Part shown: one piece after another, positions 30,362-41,454 of the stretch
Layout: each line of letters begins with the position of its first letter
Position numbering within the stretch: the stretch's first letter is position 1
Source: an uncultured Pelagibacteraceae bacterium
Lineage (GTDB): Bacteria > Pseudomonadota > Alphaproteobacteria > Pelagibacterales > Pelagibacteraceae
DNA: 64,000 nucleotides
Assembly (NCBI GenBank): GCA_902605865.1
Contig: CACLEJ010000001.1
Span: forward strand, 132,417-196,416
Direction: 5' to 3'
Position numbers and translations under genes: made by a program
Notes under the pieces: model-generated
Seen by the model: the letters and a program-made list of their open reading frames with translations, nothing else
What the model was told of the DNA's origin: nothing
Databases searched by the model: none

Positions 30362-30742
30362 TTATATTTTTCTGATATAACCAACATTAGTAGTTTTAAA
30401 ATGCTTGAAAGGGATATTTGTATCTTTTATTGCCTTGATAGTCTCTTCCGTAATATTTCCATAGACCTCTATTTCGAATCTATCCGCAATTTTGTTGTGC
30501 TTTTCAACATAAGCTTGAACTGGTGCATTACTTAGATGATGTAGCATGGCTTCACTATTTCGGTAAACTTCACTCCAAGTAAACTCTAAAGAATCATTTG
30601 GATCTTGATCAAAAGTATGAATAAGCATGTCTGGCTCTGATGCATTAACAGCATCATCAGCCTCTTTTGCTATCTTGAGATACTCTTCAACCTTGCCCTC
30701 TTTAACACGTATTCTAGCAATTAAAATAAATGGGTTGGACAT
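30362..30742 (-). CDS. Antibiotic biosynthesis monooxygenase (ABM) domain protein
   Basis: FILIARIRVKEGKVEEYLKIA, ABM-like ferredoxin-fold pattern. Confidence 0.72.
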   Translation of the reverse strand: MSNPFILIARIRVKEGKVEEYLKIAKEADDAVNASEPDMLIHTFDQDPNDSLEFTWSEVYRNSEAMLHHLSNAPVQAYVEKHNKIADRFEIEVYGNITEETIKAIKDTNIPFKHFKTTNVGYIRKI

Positions 30743-30746
30743 TTAC

Positions 30747-32819
30747 CTATATAGCAGCCTGCTTTATAGATAATTTAACTTTACCTCTATCAAATCCAAT
30801 AACTTTAACTTTAACCTCGTCACCTTCTTTGACAACATCGGTTACTTTTGCAACTCTTTTATCTGCAAGCTCAGAAATATGCACAAGTCCATCTTGCTTT
30901 CCAAGGAAATTAACAAAAGCTCCAAATTCCATAATTTTCATAACTTTTCCATTATAAATTTTATTTAATTCAGCTTTAGCTGTTATATCTTTGATCATTT
31001 GCATGGCAATGTTTCTAGACTCTTCGTCTGGAGCAGCAACTGTAACTACACCTTCATCATTTACATCAACTTTAGCACCAGATTTTTCTACAATCTCTCT
31101 AATTGTTGCTCCACCTTTTCCAATAACTGCCGCAATATCTTTTTTATCAACAGTAATCTTCTCCATTTTTGGGGTATGTTTTCCAACATCGTCTCTAGAT
31201 TTGTCTAATGCTTTATTCATTTCGCCCAAAATATGAATTCTACCATCTTTTGCTTGATTTAAAGCCTGTTCCATTATTTCAAATGTAATTCCTGTAATCT
31301 TGATATCCATTTGTAATGATGTGATCCCATCTTTAGTACCTGCAACTTTAAAATCCATGTCTCCAAGGTGGTCTTCATCACCAAGAATATCTGATAATAC
31401 AGAGAAATCCTCACCTTCTTTTATTAAACCCATTGCAATACCTGCAACTGGCTCTTTAATCGGAACACCTGCATCCATAAGAGCAAGTGAAGTTCCACAA
31501 ACAGTTGCCATTGAAGATGAGCCGTTAGACTCAGTTATTTCTGATACAATCCTAAATGTATAGGGAAAACTTTCTTTTGATGGAAGTGAAGAGTTAATTG
31601 CTCTCCATGCTAACTTACCATGACCTATCTCTCTTCTACCTGTTCCAATCCTTCCTGTTTCACCAACTGAGAATGGAGGAAAGTTATAGTGTAACATAAA
31701 TCTCTCTTTTTGAAGACCATCTAAACTCTCTATTCTTTGTTCATCATCTGAAGTTCCAAGTGTAGTTGTTACAATGGCTTGTGTTTCACCTCTTGTAAAC
31801 AAAGCTGAACCATGAACTCTAGGTAATATTCCGACTTCACACATAATTGGTCTTACATCAGCAAGTCCTCTTCCATCAATACGATTTTTATTTTTTAGGA
31901 TATCACTTCTTACAATGGATTTTTCTAAATTTTTAAGCTGTGAGTTTACATCTAAATCAGTGTAAGCTTCATTTTCTTCATATAACTTTTTTGCTTTTTC
32001 ACTAATTTCAGAAATTTGATTTGATCTATCTTGTTTATCTCTAGTAGAGAAAGCTTTTTTCAAATCTTCAGTAAATTCATCTTCTAATTTCTTTTTTACC
32101 TCTGAAAGATCTTTTTTCTCAACTGTCCACTCAGGCTTTCTGCATTCTTTTGCAAGATCTTCTATCATTTCTATTATAGGAACAAAACTTTTATGACCAA
32201 ATTTAACAGCATTCAACATTTCTTCTTCAGTTAAACCATTTGCCTCAGACTCAACCATTAAAACTGCATCTTTTGTTCCTGCAACTACTAAATCTAGTTT
32301 GGACTCTTCTAATTCTTTTTTTGAAGGATTAAGAACATACTTTCCTTTAATAAAGCCAACTCTAGAGGCACCCACAGGACCCATAAAAGGCATTCCTGAG
32401 ATTGCTAAAGCTGCTGATGATGCAATGATAGATAAAATATCTGCTTCATTCTCTTTATCATAAGATATTACTGTTGGTAATAGTTGCACCTCGTTTTTAA
32501 ATTCATCTGGAAACAAAGGTCTAATTGGTCTATCAATTAACCTTGAAATTAATGTTTCACTTTCTGTAGGTCTGGCTTCTCTTTTAAAATACCCACCTGG
32601 AATTTTACCAGCTGCATAATATTTTTCTTGGTAATTAACAGATAAAGGAAAGTAATCCATATCTGGATTTACTTTCTTTGCTCCAACAACTGTTGCTAAA
32701 ACAACTGTCTCACCACATTGTGCTATGATTGCTCCATCAGCTTGTCTTGCTATTTTCCCAGTCTCTAAACTTAATTTTTTTCCGCTTACTTCTATTTCTT
32801 TTTTTACTACTTTAAACAT
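30747..32819 (-). CDS. pnp: Polynucleotide phosphorylase
   Basis: Full-length PNPase with KH and S1 domains ([27 protein letters not shown]). Confidence 0.97.
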   Translation of the reverse strand: MFKVVKKEIEVSGKKLSLETGKIARQADGAIIAQCGETVVLATVVGAKKVNPDMDYFPLSVNYQEKYYAAGKIPGGYFKREARPTESETLISRLIDRPIRPLFPDEFKNEVQLLPTVISYDKENEADILSIIASSAALAISGMPFMGPVGASRVGFIKGKYVLNPSKKELEESKLDLVVAGTKDAVLMVESEANGLTEEEMLNAVKFGHKSFVPIIEMIEDLAKECRKPEWTVEKKDLSEVKKKLEDEFTEDLKKAFSTRDKQDRSNQISEISEKAKKLYEENEAYTDLDVNSQLKNLEKSIVRSDILKNKNRIDGRGLADVRPIMCEVGILPRVHGSALFTRGETQAIVTTTLGTSDDEQRIESLDGLQKERFMLHYNFPPFSVGETGRIGTGRREIGHGKLAWRAINSSLPSKESFPYTFRIVSEITESNGSSSMATVCGTSLALMDAGVPIKEPVAGIAMGLIKEGEDFSVLSDILGDEDHLGDMDFKVAGTKDGITSLQMDIKITGITFEIMEQALNQAKDGRIHILGEMNKALDKSRDDVGKHTPKMEKITVDKKDIAAVIGKGGATIREIVEKSGAKVDVNDEGVVTVAAPDEESRNIAMQMIKDITAKAELNKIYNGKVMKIMEFGAFVNFLGKQDGLVHISELADKRVAKVTDVVKEGDEVKVKVIGFDRGKVKLSIKQAAI

Positions 32820-33068
32820 TTACTTCCTTAAATTTAATTTTGTTAACACCGCTTTATAAGACTCCATATTATTTTTCTTTAAGTAGTCTAATAATTTTTT
32901 TCTTCTATTTACTGCTCTCAAAAGGCCTACAGAAGAATGTTTATCCTTTTTGAATTGTTTAATGTGTTTTGATAGACTCTCAATCTTTCCAGTTAATTGA
33001 GCTATCTGAACTTCCGAAGATCCAGTATCTTTATCATGAATTTGAAGTTCTTTTACTTTTTCTCTCAT
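32820..33068 (-). CDS. rpsO: 30S ribosomal protein S15
   Basis: DTGSSEVQIAQLTGKIESLSKHIK. Confidence 0.97.
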   Translation of the reverse strand: MREKVKELQIHDKDTGSSEVQIAQLTGKIESLSKHIKQFKKDKHSSVGLLRAVNRRKKLLDYLKKNNMESYKAVLTKLNLRK

Positions 33069-33077
33069 TTTTTTTCC

Positions 33078-33443
33078 TTATTTATTTGTTTGTTTAATTA
33101 AATTTTCTATTTTTTCTGCATAATCAAAAGAGTCATCTTTTACAAAAAAAAGTTTTGGTAAAAATTTCATTATAATTTTTTTTGATAAAACTTTTCTAAT
33201 CATAAATGATGCTATTTTTAATTTTTCTATAATTTCTTCTGAATTTTTTCCTCCTAAAGGCATTACAAATATTTTTGCAGTTTTTAAATCTGGTGACATT
33301 CTTACTTCAGTAACAGTAATTTCCCTAGTTGATAAATTTGGAATTTTAGCTTCATCTCTTATAAAAAGCGTACCTAAAGCCTGCTTTATCATTTCACCAA
33401 CTCTTAATTGTCTTTGTGTAAGAGGTTTTCCTAAATGTTTCAT
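33078..33443 (-). CDS. rbfA: Ribosome-binding factor A
   Basis: RQLRVGEMIKQALG, TVTEVRMSPDLKTAKIFV. Confidence 0.93.
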   Translation of the reverse strand: MKHLGKPLTQRQLRVGEMIKQALGTLFIRDEAKIPNLSTREITVTEVRMSPDLKTAKIFVMPLGGKNSEEIIEKLKIASFMIRKVLSKKIIMKFLPKLFFVKDDSFDYAEKIENLIKQTNK

Positions 33444-35660
33444 TTAAATCGTTCTCTCAGTTACTGTAGAATTATAAACTTCTATGATGTCTTTTTTTTG
33501 ATAATCGGCAAAATCTTTTAGAGTAATTCCACATTCTAAACCTGCCGAAACCTGTTTAGTTTGGTCTTTTTCTCTGAATATAGAACTAATTTTTCCGTTA
33601 AATATTATAGTCCCATCCCTGATAACTCTTGCTCTAGAATTCTGAGTTATTTCTCCCTCAACTACTTTCGAACCTGCTACTTTACCAACTTTTGAAACTT
33701 TAAATATTTCAAGTATTTCTGCACTTCCAATAATTTTTTCTTCTACATCTGGTGATAATAAACCCGCCATCTTACTTTTTATAAAATCTAACACTTCATA
33801 GATTATATTATACGATGATATTAAAATTTTTTCTTGTTCGGCTCTTTTCTTGGCCTCTTTACTTGGTTTAACGTTAAATGCTATTATTACTGCATTTGAG
33901 GCTTTTGCCAAAGTCACATCTGTTTCTGTAACCATTCCTATGTCTGAAAGAAGTATTTTTGGTTTTACTTCATCATGTTTAATCTGATCTATGGCGTTTC
34001 TGATTGCTTCAGATGATCCATGAACATCGGATTTAATAATTATATTTAATTCCTCTGAAACTGAGTTCTGAAAAGCAGAGTCTTGGGTAACAAAATTAAG
34101 AGGTATTTTATCATCTTTTGATTCTTCAACTCTTGCTTCACAAAGAGATTTAGCCTCCTTTTCATTTGATAGAACAATAAAATCATCTCCAGATTTTGCT
34201 GCACCATTAATACCAATAATCTCAATTGGAGTAGATGGTTGAGCAACATCAATATTTTTACCTTGATCATTTATTATTGCTCTTACTTTCCCCCATTTTA
34301 AACCACTGACAAAATAATCTCCTTTTTTAAGAGTACCTGCAGTTACAACTATGTTTGCTACTGGACCTCTTCCAATATCAATCTTTGACTCAAGTACTAT
34401 TCCTTTAGCATTTGTTTCAAAATCTGTTTTTAAATCAAGTAATTCTGCCTGTAATAAAATAGACTCGACTAACTTATCTAAATTATTTTTAGTTTTAGTT
34501 GAGATTTCAACCATTAAAGTGTCCCCTGATAAATCTTCGGCAATTAACTCATATTCTAAAAGTTGATTTTTTATTTTCTGCGGGTCTGCTTCAGATAAAT
34601 CACATTTATTTATGGCAACAACTATTGGTACTTTTGCTGCCTTTGCATGTTTAATTGACTCTATCGTTTGTGGTTTAACACCATCGTCTGCTGCCACAAC
34701 TAAAATTACAATATCTGTTAGCTTAGAGCCTCTGGCTCTCATCTCTGTGAATGCTGCATGTCCTGGAGTATCAATGAATGTAATTTTATTATTTTGATGA
34801 TTAATTTGATATGCTCCAATATGTTGTGTAATACCACCAAATTCACCTGAAACAACATTCGCCTTCCTTAACACGTCTAAGACTGAAGTTTTCCCGTGAT
34901 CAACATGTCCCATAACTGTAACAATTGGAGGTCGGTTTTGTAAATTTTCTGATTTTACTTCTTTTATTTTTTCAATTATTTCCTCAGCCTTTGTCTCTCG
35001 TACAGGATTGTGACCAAATTCCTTTACTAAATACTCTGCTGTATCAGCATCAATCGTATTATTTATTGTTACTGTTACTCCCATACCAAGTAAATATTTA
35101 ATAATACTACTAGATTGTTCAGCCATTCTGTTTGCTAGCTCTTTGATTGTAATTACCTCTGGAAGATTTACATCTCTTTTAACTTGAATAAAATTATCTT
35201 TATTCTCATCTTGACTTAAACTTCTATTCTCTTTTTGTTTTGCTCTTTTTAATGAGGCTAAACTTCTGGATTTAGTCTCTGCGTGTTCTTCGCTTAAAGC
35301 TCTAGAAATGGTTAATTTTAATTCTCTTCTTTTTCCACCAATCTTATTAGACTTATTTTCTTTTTGAGGGGTTTCGCCCTTCAGCCTTCTTGTAGCTCTT
35401 TGTTCTGCCAATTTTCTTTTCTCAAAATCTGAAGAAGGTTGTGTAGTTGATCGAGTAAAGTTATTTGGTTTTTGGGAAATATTGTTACTTGGTCTAAAAT
35501 TATTATTATTTTGTCTAGAAAATTGAGATTTTCCTGTAAATTTTGAGCTTTTTTTCTCTATAACAACAGTATTTTTTGATTGAGATTTAGCTTGCTCTAT
35601 GCTGCTAAAGGTTTTCTTTGAGCTTCCTGATATTGATAACTTTAATTTCTTTTTTTCCAT
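33444..35660 (-). CDS. infB: Translation initiation factor IF-2
   Basis: RPPIVTVMGHVDHGKTSVLD, DTPGHAAFTEMRARG. Confidence 0.97.
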   Translation of the reverse strand: MEKKKLKLSISGSSKKTFSSIEQAKSQSKNTVVIEKKSSKFTGKSQFSRQNNNNFRPSNNISQKPNNFTRSTTQPSSDFEKRKLAEQRATRRLKGETPQKENKSNKIGGKRRELKLTISRALSEEHAETKSRSLASLKRAKQKENRSLSQDENKDNFIQVKRDVNLPEVITIKELANRMAEQSSSIIKYLLGMGVTVTINNTIDADTAEYLVKEFGHNPVRETKAEEIIEKIKEVKSENLQNRPPIVTVMGHVDHGKTSVLDVLRKANVVSGEFGGITQHIGAYQINHQNNKITFIDTPGHAAFTEMRARGSKLTDIVILVVAADDGVKPQTIESIKHAKAAKVPIVVAINKCDLSEADPQKIKNQLLEYELIAEDLSGDTLMVEISTKTKNNLDKLVESILLQAELLDLKTDFETNAKGIVLESKIDIGRGPVANIVVTAGTLKKGDYFVSGLKWGKVRAIINDQGKNIDVAQPSTPIEIIGINGAAKSGDDFIVLSNEKEAKSLCEARVEESKDDKIPLNFVTQDSAFQNSVSEELNIIIKSDVHGSSEAIRNAIDQIKHDEVKPKILLSDIGMVTETDVTLAKASNAVIIAFNVKPSKEAKKRAEQEKILISSYNIIYEVLDFIKSKMAGLLSPDVEEKIIGSAEILEIFKVSKVGKVAGSKVVEGEITQNSRARVIRDGTIIFNGKISSIFREKDQTKQVSAGLECGITLKDFADYQKKDIIEVYNSTVTERTI

Positions 35661-35670
35661 TTTTCATCTC

Positions 35671-37224
35671 TCAATCTTTATAAACTTTTTCTCTTGCAGA
35701 CATAATTAAATTGTCAGCCTCTGATTTTGATAAAGCAAATTCTTCTAAAAATCCCTTAATTTTTACTCTTTCTCCTTTAATGATATCATAAGTGCCTGTA
35801 AGCTCATCAGACGCCAAATCTGCTAAATCTATTAAAGTTAAAATTTTTTGTTCTCCAAGAGTTACCAACATTCCAGGTGTTAATCCTTCATGATTTATTA
35901 GATCATTTTCTACACCAAGATCTTTAATTCTTTTTGATATTTCTTGTTGATCTTTTTCATAAAATTCTTTTGCTCTTTCAATAAGTTCTTTAGCAGTATC
36001 CTCTTCTATTCCCTCTATTTTAAATAGCGCGTCTGGCGCACTATCTTTTATATCGTCAATTGAAGAGAAACCCTCAGCAACTAAAAGTTGTCCTAAAGTT
36101 TCATCGAGCTCTAGATTTTTTACAATATTATCTGTTTTTTCTTTAAATTCTAATTGTCTTCTCTCCGAGTCTTCTTGCTCTGTCATAATATTTATTTCGT
36201 AATTTAATAACTTTGTTGCTAATCTTACATTTTGACCTCGTCTACCAATTGCTTTGCTCAAATTTTCCTCTGTCAATATTACATCTAACTTTTTAGTCTC
36301 ATTATCAACATTTACTCTTTGTACTTCAGCAGGTGATAGAGCATTTGCTACAACGATAGCAGGATCTTCAGACCAATTCACAATATCTATCTTTTCACCT
36401 TGTAGTTCATTGACAACCGATTGAACTCTACTTCCCCTCATACCAACACATGCTCCCACTGGATCTAAGGAAGTATCAATAGCTTTAACACAAATCTTTG
36501 CTCTACTTCCAGGATCTCTTGATGAAGATTTAATTTCTATTAAACCATCATAAATTTCTGGAACTTCTTGAATAAATAATTTATCCATAAATTTTGGATG
36601 AGCTCTAGATAAAAAAATTTGTTGTCCTCTTGGCTCTCTTCTTACATCTAGACAATATGCCTTCACTCTATCGCCTGCCTTAATATTTTCTCTGGGTATC
36701 ATCTCATTTTTTTGTATTATTGCCTCTGTTCTTCCCAGATCAACAATTACATTACCAAATTCCAATCTCTTAACTATTCCACTCAATATTGTATCTTTCT
36801 TATCAATAAAATCATTGTATTGTCTTTCTCTCTCTGCCTCTCTAACATTAAAGTTTATTACTTGTTTTGCTGTTTGAGCTGCAATTCGACCAAAATCAAA
36901 TGAGGGTAATGGCTGAAGAATCTCATCTCCAATTTGCTTATCTTTGTTTATTTGATTTAATTTAATTGCATCTTCAAGAGTAATTTCTAAATTTGAATTC
37001 TCTGGATTTGTAGCAACTACTAGTTTTCTGTATATCCCTATATCACCATTATCTCTATTAATTTCAACTTTGATTTCATTCTCCGATCCAAATTTAGATT
37101 TTGCAGCTTTTGCAATACCAGTTTCCATTGACTCAATAATTAAATCCTTATCAATAGATTTTTCCAAAGCAACGGCCTCGGCAATTCTTAGTAATTCAAG
37201 TTTATCTGCTCTTCTATTTAACAT
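35671..37224 (-). CDS. nusA: Transcription termination/antitermination factor NusA
   Basis: S1/KH pattern (GACVGMRGSRVQSVVNELQGEKIDIV); true start proposed at ATG 37224 (MLNRRADKLELL) because the 12 extra track residues read through a terminator hairpin. Confidence 0.95.
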   Translation of the reverse strand: MLNRRADKLELLRIAEAVALEKSIDKDLIIESMETGIAKAAKSKFGSENEIKVEINRDNGDIGIYRKLVVATNPENSNLEITLEDAIKLNQINKDKQIGDEILQPLPSFDFGRIAAQTAKQVINFNVREAERERQYNDFIDKKDTILSGIVKRLEFGNVIVDLGRTEAIIQKNEMIPRENIKAGDRVKAYCLDVRREPRGQQIFLSRAHPKFMDKLFIQEVPEIYDGLIEIKSSSRDPGSRAKICVKAIDTSLDPVGACVGMRGSRVQSVVNELQGEKIDIVNWSEDPAIVVANALSPAEVQRVNVDNETKKLDVILTEENLSKAIGRRGQNVRLATKLLNYEINIMTEQEDSERRQLEFKEKTDNIVKNLELDETLGQLLVAEGFSSIDDIKDSAPDALFKIEGIEEDTAKELIERAKEFYEKDQQEISKRIKDLGVENDLINHEGLTPGMLVTLGEQKILTLIDLADLASDELTGTYDIIKGERVKIKGFLEEFALSKSEADNLIMSAREKVYKD

Positions 37225-37235
37225 ATTTTTGTGAC

Positions 37236-37262
37236 CAAAAAAAAATGGGCCAAGGCCCATTT
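37236..37262 (-). terminator. Rho-independent terminator downstream of metK
   Basis: Minus strand AAATGGGCC TTGGCCCATTT followed by T-run. Confidence 0.8.
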
Positions 37263-37319
37263 TGAAATTTCAACAATGTGCTTGAAATATAGTTATTTTT
37301 TATAAGTTTTCAACAATAT

Positions 37320-38483
37320 TTACTTGCTAAAAACCTCAGATTTATCAGTTTTTTCCCAGGAAAATGATCCATCATTTTCAGGCGTTCTTCCAAAGTGACC
37401 GTAAGCTGCAGTTTTTTCATATATAGGTTTATTCAAACCAAGCATTTCTCTTATACCCCTTGGGCTTAGATCAAAATTTTCTTTAATAAGTTTTTCTACA
37501 TGCAAGTTCTTCTCTTCATCATTATCAAATAAATCTACATAAATTGATAATGGTTTAGACACCCCAATTGCATAAGCTAATTGAATTAAACATTTATCAG
37601 AAATTTTTGAAGCAACAACATTTTTAGCTAAGTATCTTGAAGCATATGCTGCAGATCTATCTACTTTTGTTGGATCTTTTCCAGAGAATGCTCCACCACC
37701 ATGTGGTGCAGCCCCACCATAAGTATCAACTATAATTTTCCTTCCAGTTAAACCACTATCTCCATCTGGACCACCAATTACAAAATTTCCCGTAGGGTTA
37801 ATATAAATCTCATTTTCATCTAGATTTCCTAATAAATTTTTTGGAATTGATTTCTCAATATATGGCATACAAAGCTCTTTAACCTTTGCAAGATTTACAT
37901 CTTTGGAATGTTGTGTAGATATCACCACTGATTTCACTGCAGCAGGAATACCGTCCTTATACTCAATAGTAATTTGACTTTTCGAGTCTGGCTCTATTCC
38001 ATTTAAATTTCCTGATTTTCTATCTTCAGCCATTAATCTCAAAATTTTATGAGAGTAATGAATTGGAGCTGGCATTAGAACATCTGTTTCATTGCAGGCA
38101 TATCCAAACATAATTCCTTGATCACCAGCACCTTCATCTTTATTACCTGATGAGTCTACACCCATTGCTATGTCTGCTGATTGTGAGTGTAAATGAGTTT
38201 CAATTTTGGTTGCATCTCTCCAAGAAAAACCTTCTTGGTCATAACCAATATCCTTAATACAATCTCTAACTTTAGAAATTAATTCGTCTTTTTTAAGTTC
38301 TGGCCCTCTTACTTCTCCAGCTAGCACAACTTTATTTGTCGTAGTTAATGTTTCACAAGCAACTCTTGCTTGTGGTTCTGTAGCTAAAAAACTGTCAACA
38401 ACCATATCTGAAATTCTATCGCATACTTTATCAGGATGTCCCTCTGAAACTGATTCGCTTGTAAATAAATAGTTTTTTTTCAT
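37320..38483 (-). CDS. metK: S-adenosylmethionine synthetase
   Basis: [32 protein letters not shown]. Confidence 0.97.
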   Translation of the reverse strand: MKKNYLFTSESVSEGHPDKVCDRISDMVVDSFLATEPQARVACETLTTTNKVVLAGEVRGPELKKDELISKVRDCIKDIGYDQEGFSWRDATKIETHLHSQSADIAMGVDSSGNKDEGAGDQGIMFGYACNETDVLMPAPIHYSHKILRLMAEDRKSGNLNGIEPDSKSQITIEYKDGIPAAVKSVVISTQHSKDVNLAKVKELCMPYIEKSIPKNLLGNLDENEIYINPTGNFVIGGPDGDSGLTGRKIIVDTYGGAAPHGGGAFSGKDPTKVDRSAAYASRYLAKNVVASKISDKCLIQLAYAIGVSKPLSIYVDLFDNDEEKNLHVEKLIKENFDLSPRGIREMLGLNKPIYEKTAAYGHFGRTPENDGSFSWEKTDKSEVFSK

Positions 38484-40006
38484 TAATTCCCCCTAATTTT
38501 TAAAAAAAAAATCAAACTAATATAAATAATTACAAAATAAAAGAAGATCTTGTTACCTTGGGAACTAAAAATAGTTTTATTTGACCCTTTAAAAGCTTCA
38601 AGTTCAATAAATCCCTTATTAGTTGTTGATATTTTAGATATAGCTTTACCCTTTGGATTTATAAATGCAGAAATTCCATTATTTGTTGAACGAATTGTAT
38701 ATTTTCCCTCCTCAATTGATCTAAAAATTGAGTGAGAATAATGTTGGTTTAAACCGATTGAGTTTCCAAACCATCCATCTTCTGAAATATTTAAGATAAA
38801 ATCAAAATTATTATCAGTGTTACTAATTTTTCCTGAATAAATAATTTCATAGCAAATAAGGGGTAGAAAATTTAAATTATTTAATTTGATTATCTTTCTC
38901 ACATTATCTGCAGAAAAAGAAAGATAACCTTGTGTAATCTTTTTAAATCCTAAGCTACTTAATATATTTTCAAATGGCAAAAATTCCCCAAAAGGTACAA
39001 GTTTGTTTTTATAATATTTTGATAAAAGATTTAGCTCATGATCCAGGACTAGAAGAGAATTATAAATTTTATGTTGATCATTCTTAATCATACCCAAAAT
39101 AATCTTATGTTTATTTGAAAAATTTTTTGAAAATAATGATTCAAATTTTTTTAAATCCTCAAAATAAATATTTGAAAGAATACCCTCAGGAAAAATAAAT
39201 AGTGTCTCTTTTGATAGATCAGGTTCTGAAATATTTATTAATTCACTTATTAAATTAAAAGGATTTTCATTTTCAAAATATCGATTTATATCTATTTTTG
39301 GAGATATAATTTTTATGGTAAATTCCAGATTCTTGTTCTTGATATTTTCATATTTTTTTATATTCAATTTACCCCAAGTATGATTACCAAAAATAATTAT
39401 TAGTGTTAATATTAGAATAATAATTTTTGTATTATTTTTGTAACCAAAAAATAGAATTGTTGGCAATAAAAATAAAAATATAACTATTAAGTTAAAAGTA
39501 TAGGTTCCAATTATGGAAAGTATTTGAATGAAACTTAAATAGTCTACAAAAGAAAATGAAATTAAATTCCAAGGAAAACCACCAAATATATTTCCTCTAA
39601 TATATTCCATACTAGATAACGAAGTGGCTAATATTAAAATTGATAAAAAATTTTTTTTTGAATTAAATAAAGAGAATATTAAGGTTGATAATCCGTAAAA
39701 TAAACTTAGAAATAACGGCACTAAAATTAAAGCAAAGGGTATCAATGGTTTAAAAATATCTTCAAACGTAAGAGAATTAATAATCCAATATAGATTTGTA
39801 ATAAAATATCCAAAACCAAATATCCATCCAATATTAAAAGATGTAAATTTATTTCCAGAGTGGAATAATAAAATAAATAAAAGAAATGGGTAAGAAAAAA
39901 AATTTAAAAAAAATAAACCATAAGGAGGTAGACTAAAAGAAGATATAGCACCTAATATAAATATTAATAAATATTTTGATGATTGATTTTTAAGTAATAA
40001 AGTCAA
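38483..40006 (-). CDS. lnt: Apolipoprotein N-acyltransferase
   Basis: Multi-TM N-terminus plus nitrilase domain ([15 protein letters not shown]). Confidence 0.92.
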   Translation of the reverse strand: MTLLLKNQSSKYLLIFILGAISSFSLPPYGLFFLNFFSYPFLLFILLFHSGNKFTSFNIGWIFGFGYFITNLYWIINSLTFEDIFKPLIPFALILVPLFLSLFYGLSTLIFSLFNSKKNFLSILILATSLSSMEYIRGNIFGGFPWNLISFSFVDYLSFIQILSIIGTYTFNLIVIFLFLLPTILFFGYKNNTKIIILILTLIIIFGNHTWGKLNIKKYENIKNKNLEFTIKIISPKIDINRYFENENPFNLISELINISEPDLSKETLFIFPEGILSNIYFEDLKKFESLFSKNFSNKHKIILGMIKNDQHKIYNSLLVLDHELNLLSKYYKNKLVPFGEFLPFENILSSLGFKKITQGYLSFSADNVRKIIKLNNLNFLPLICYEIIYSGKISNTDNNFDFILNISEDGWFGNSIGLNQHYSHSIFRSIEEGKYTIRSTNNGISAFINPKGKAISKISTTNKGFIELEAFKGSNKTIFSSQGNKIFFYFVIIYISLIFFLKIRGN

Positions 40007-40449
40007 TTTTCATTATTAAGATATTTTAAAATTAATTTTTCTTTTTTTAACATTTTTTTAAAATCATTATATTTAATGTGATCATAACCAATTAAATGAA
40101 GATATCCATGTATCCACATTTTATCAAATTCTAAAAAAAAGTTTGTTTCTATAGATCTTTTCTGAATTATTTCGTAGCTAATTGCTATATCTCCTACATA
40201 AAGTGTTTTTTTATCTTTTATTTTAACAGGAAAAGACAACACATCAGTTGTTATGTTCTTTTTTCTAAATTTTAAATTAAGACTTTGCATTTTTTTGTTG
40301 TTAGTTAATAGAATTGAGAATTCGTGATTTTTTTTTTTAAAAAAAGGAACCTTAGATAATATTTTAAGTTTTCTTTTTAGGTAATCATTTGGTCTCTTTA
40401 TATTTTTTTTCCAATTTGAATATCCAGATATTACATTGGCTTTTATCAT
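40003..40449 (-). CDS. ybeY: Endoribonuclease YbeY
   Basis: FRKKNITTDVLSFPV and HGYLHLIGYDH motif. Confidence 0.93.
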   Translation of the reverse strand: MIKANVISGYSNWKKNIKRPNDYLKRKLKILSKVPFFKKKNHEFSILLTNNKKMQSLNLKFRKKNITTDVLSFPVKIKDKKTLYVGDIAISYEIIQKRSIETNFFLEFDKMWIHGYLHLIGYDHIKYNDFKKMLKKEKLILKYLNNEN

Positions 40450-41453
40450 CTCTCTGAATTTTGATCAGAATATGCCTTAACAATTTTAGATACAAGTGGG
40501 TGCCTAACTACATCTTTATGATCAAAATCTACAACTGAAATTTCTTTTAGATGCCCTAGTAAGTTTTTTGATCTGTTTAATCCTGAATATGACTTGTTTG
40601 GGAGATCAATTTGTGACGGGTCTCCATTAATCACTATCTTAGAATTTTCTCCTATTCTAGTTAAAAACATCTTAATCTGTGTATCAGTTGCATTTTGTGC
40701 TTCATCAAGTATTGCAAATGAATTTTTTAAAGTTCTACCTCTCATAAAAGCCAAAGGAGCAATCTCTATATCTCCAACTTCGATTTTTTTTTGTATCTTT
40801 TCGAAATCTAATAAGTCGTATAAAGAGTCATATAGAGGTCTAAGATATGGGTCTACTTTCTCTCTCATGTCTCCAGGTAAAAATCCAAGTCTTTCACCAG
40901 CTTCAACTGCTGGTCTTGATAAAATTATTCTTTCAATTTTTTTCTCCAACAACATAGTAAGTGCTACTGCAACTGCCAAAAAAGTTTTACCAGTTCCAGC
41001 TGGACCTGCAGAAATAATAATATCCGACTCTTTTAAAGCTCTTAAATAATCTTTTTGTTTTTCAGACCTTGGTATTACAGATTTTTTTGGGGTTTTAATT
41101 ATATACTCTACTTTTTTTGCAGAATTATTTGTTTCGTTTATCATGAATTTATTTACTGAAGAAATTATATCCTTTTTCTCTATTGTTCCATTAATTAAAA
41201 ATTGTTCAGTTAAAAATTGCACAGCGTTTTTAATTAAATTATTCTTTTCTGGATCACTTTTGACAAGAATTGAGTTTCCTCTTGAATAAAGGCTTGTTTG
41301 AGTAATTTTTTCTAGTTCTTTTAAATTATTATTAAACTCTCCTGCTACACCAAGCAATAAGTCATTTTTTTGAAATATTATACTTAAAGCATTATTTTCA
41401 GAATATACGAATTTTAATTGAGAAGTGATATTTTTTCTATTATAATTAATCAA
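40446..41453 (-). CDS. phoH: PhoH-like ATPase
   Basis: ISAGPAGTGKTFLAVA, RPAVEAGERLGFLPGD, ILDEAQN. Confidence 0.95.
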   Translation of the reverse strand: MINYNRKNITSQLKFVYSENNALSIIFQKNDLLLGVAGEFNNNLKELEKITQTSLYSRGNSILVKSDPEKNNLIKNAVQFLTEQFLINGTIEKKDIISSVNKFMINETNNSAKKVEYIIKTPKKSVIPRSEKQKDYLRALKESDIIISAGPAGTGKTFLAVAVALTMLLEKKIERIILSRPAVEAGERLGFLPGDMREKVDPYLRPLYDSLYDLLDFEKIQKKIEVGDIEIAPLAFMRGRTLKNSFAILDEAQNATDTQIKMFLTRIGENSKIVINGDPSQIDLPNKSYSGLNRSKNLLGHLKEISVVDFDHKDVVRHPLVSKIVKAYSDQNSER

Positions 41454-41454
41454 T

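Noticed and set aside
30991-31563. Three ORFs antisense to pnp
   Set aside because: Shadow ORFs of a strongly conserved gene, no independent signals.
38470-38500. SAM riboswitch before metK
   Set aside because: metK overlaps/abuts lnt with no leader space for an aptamer.
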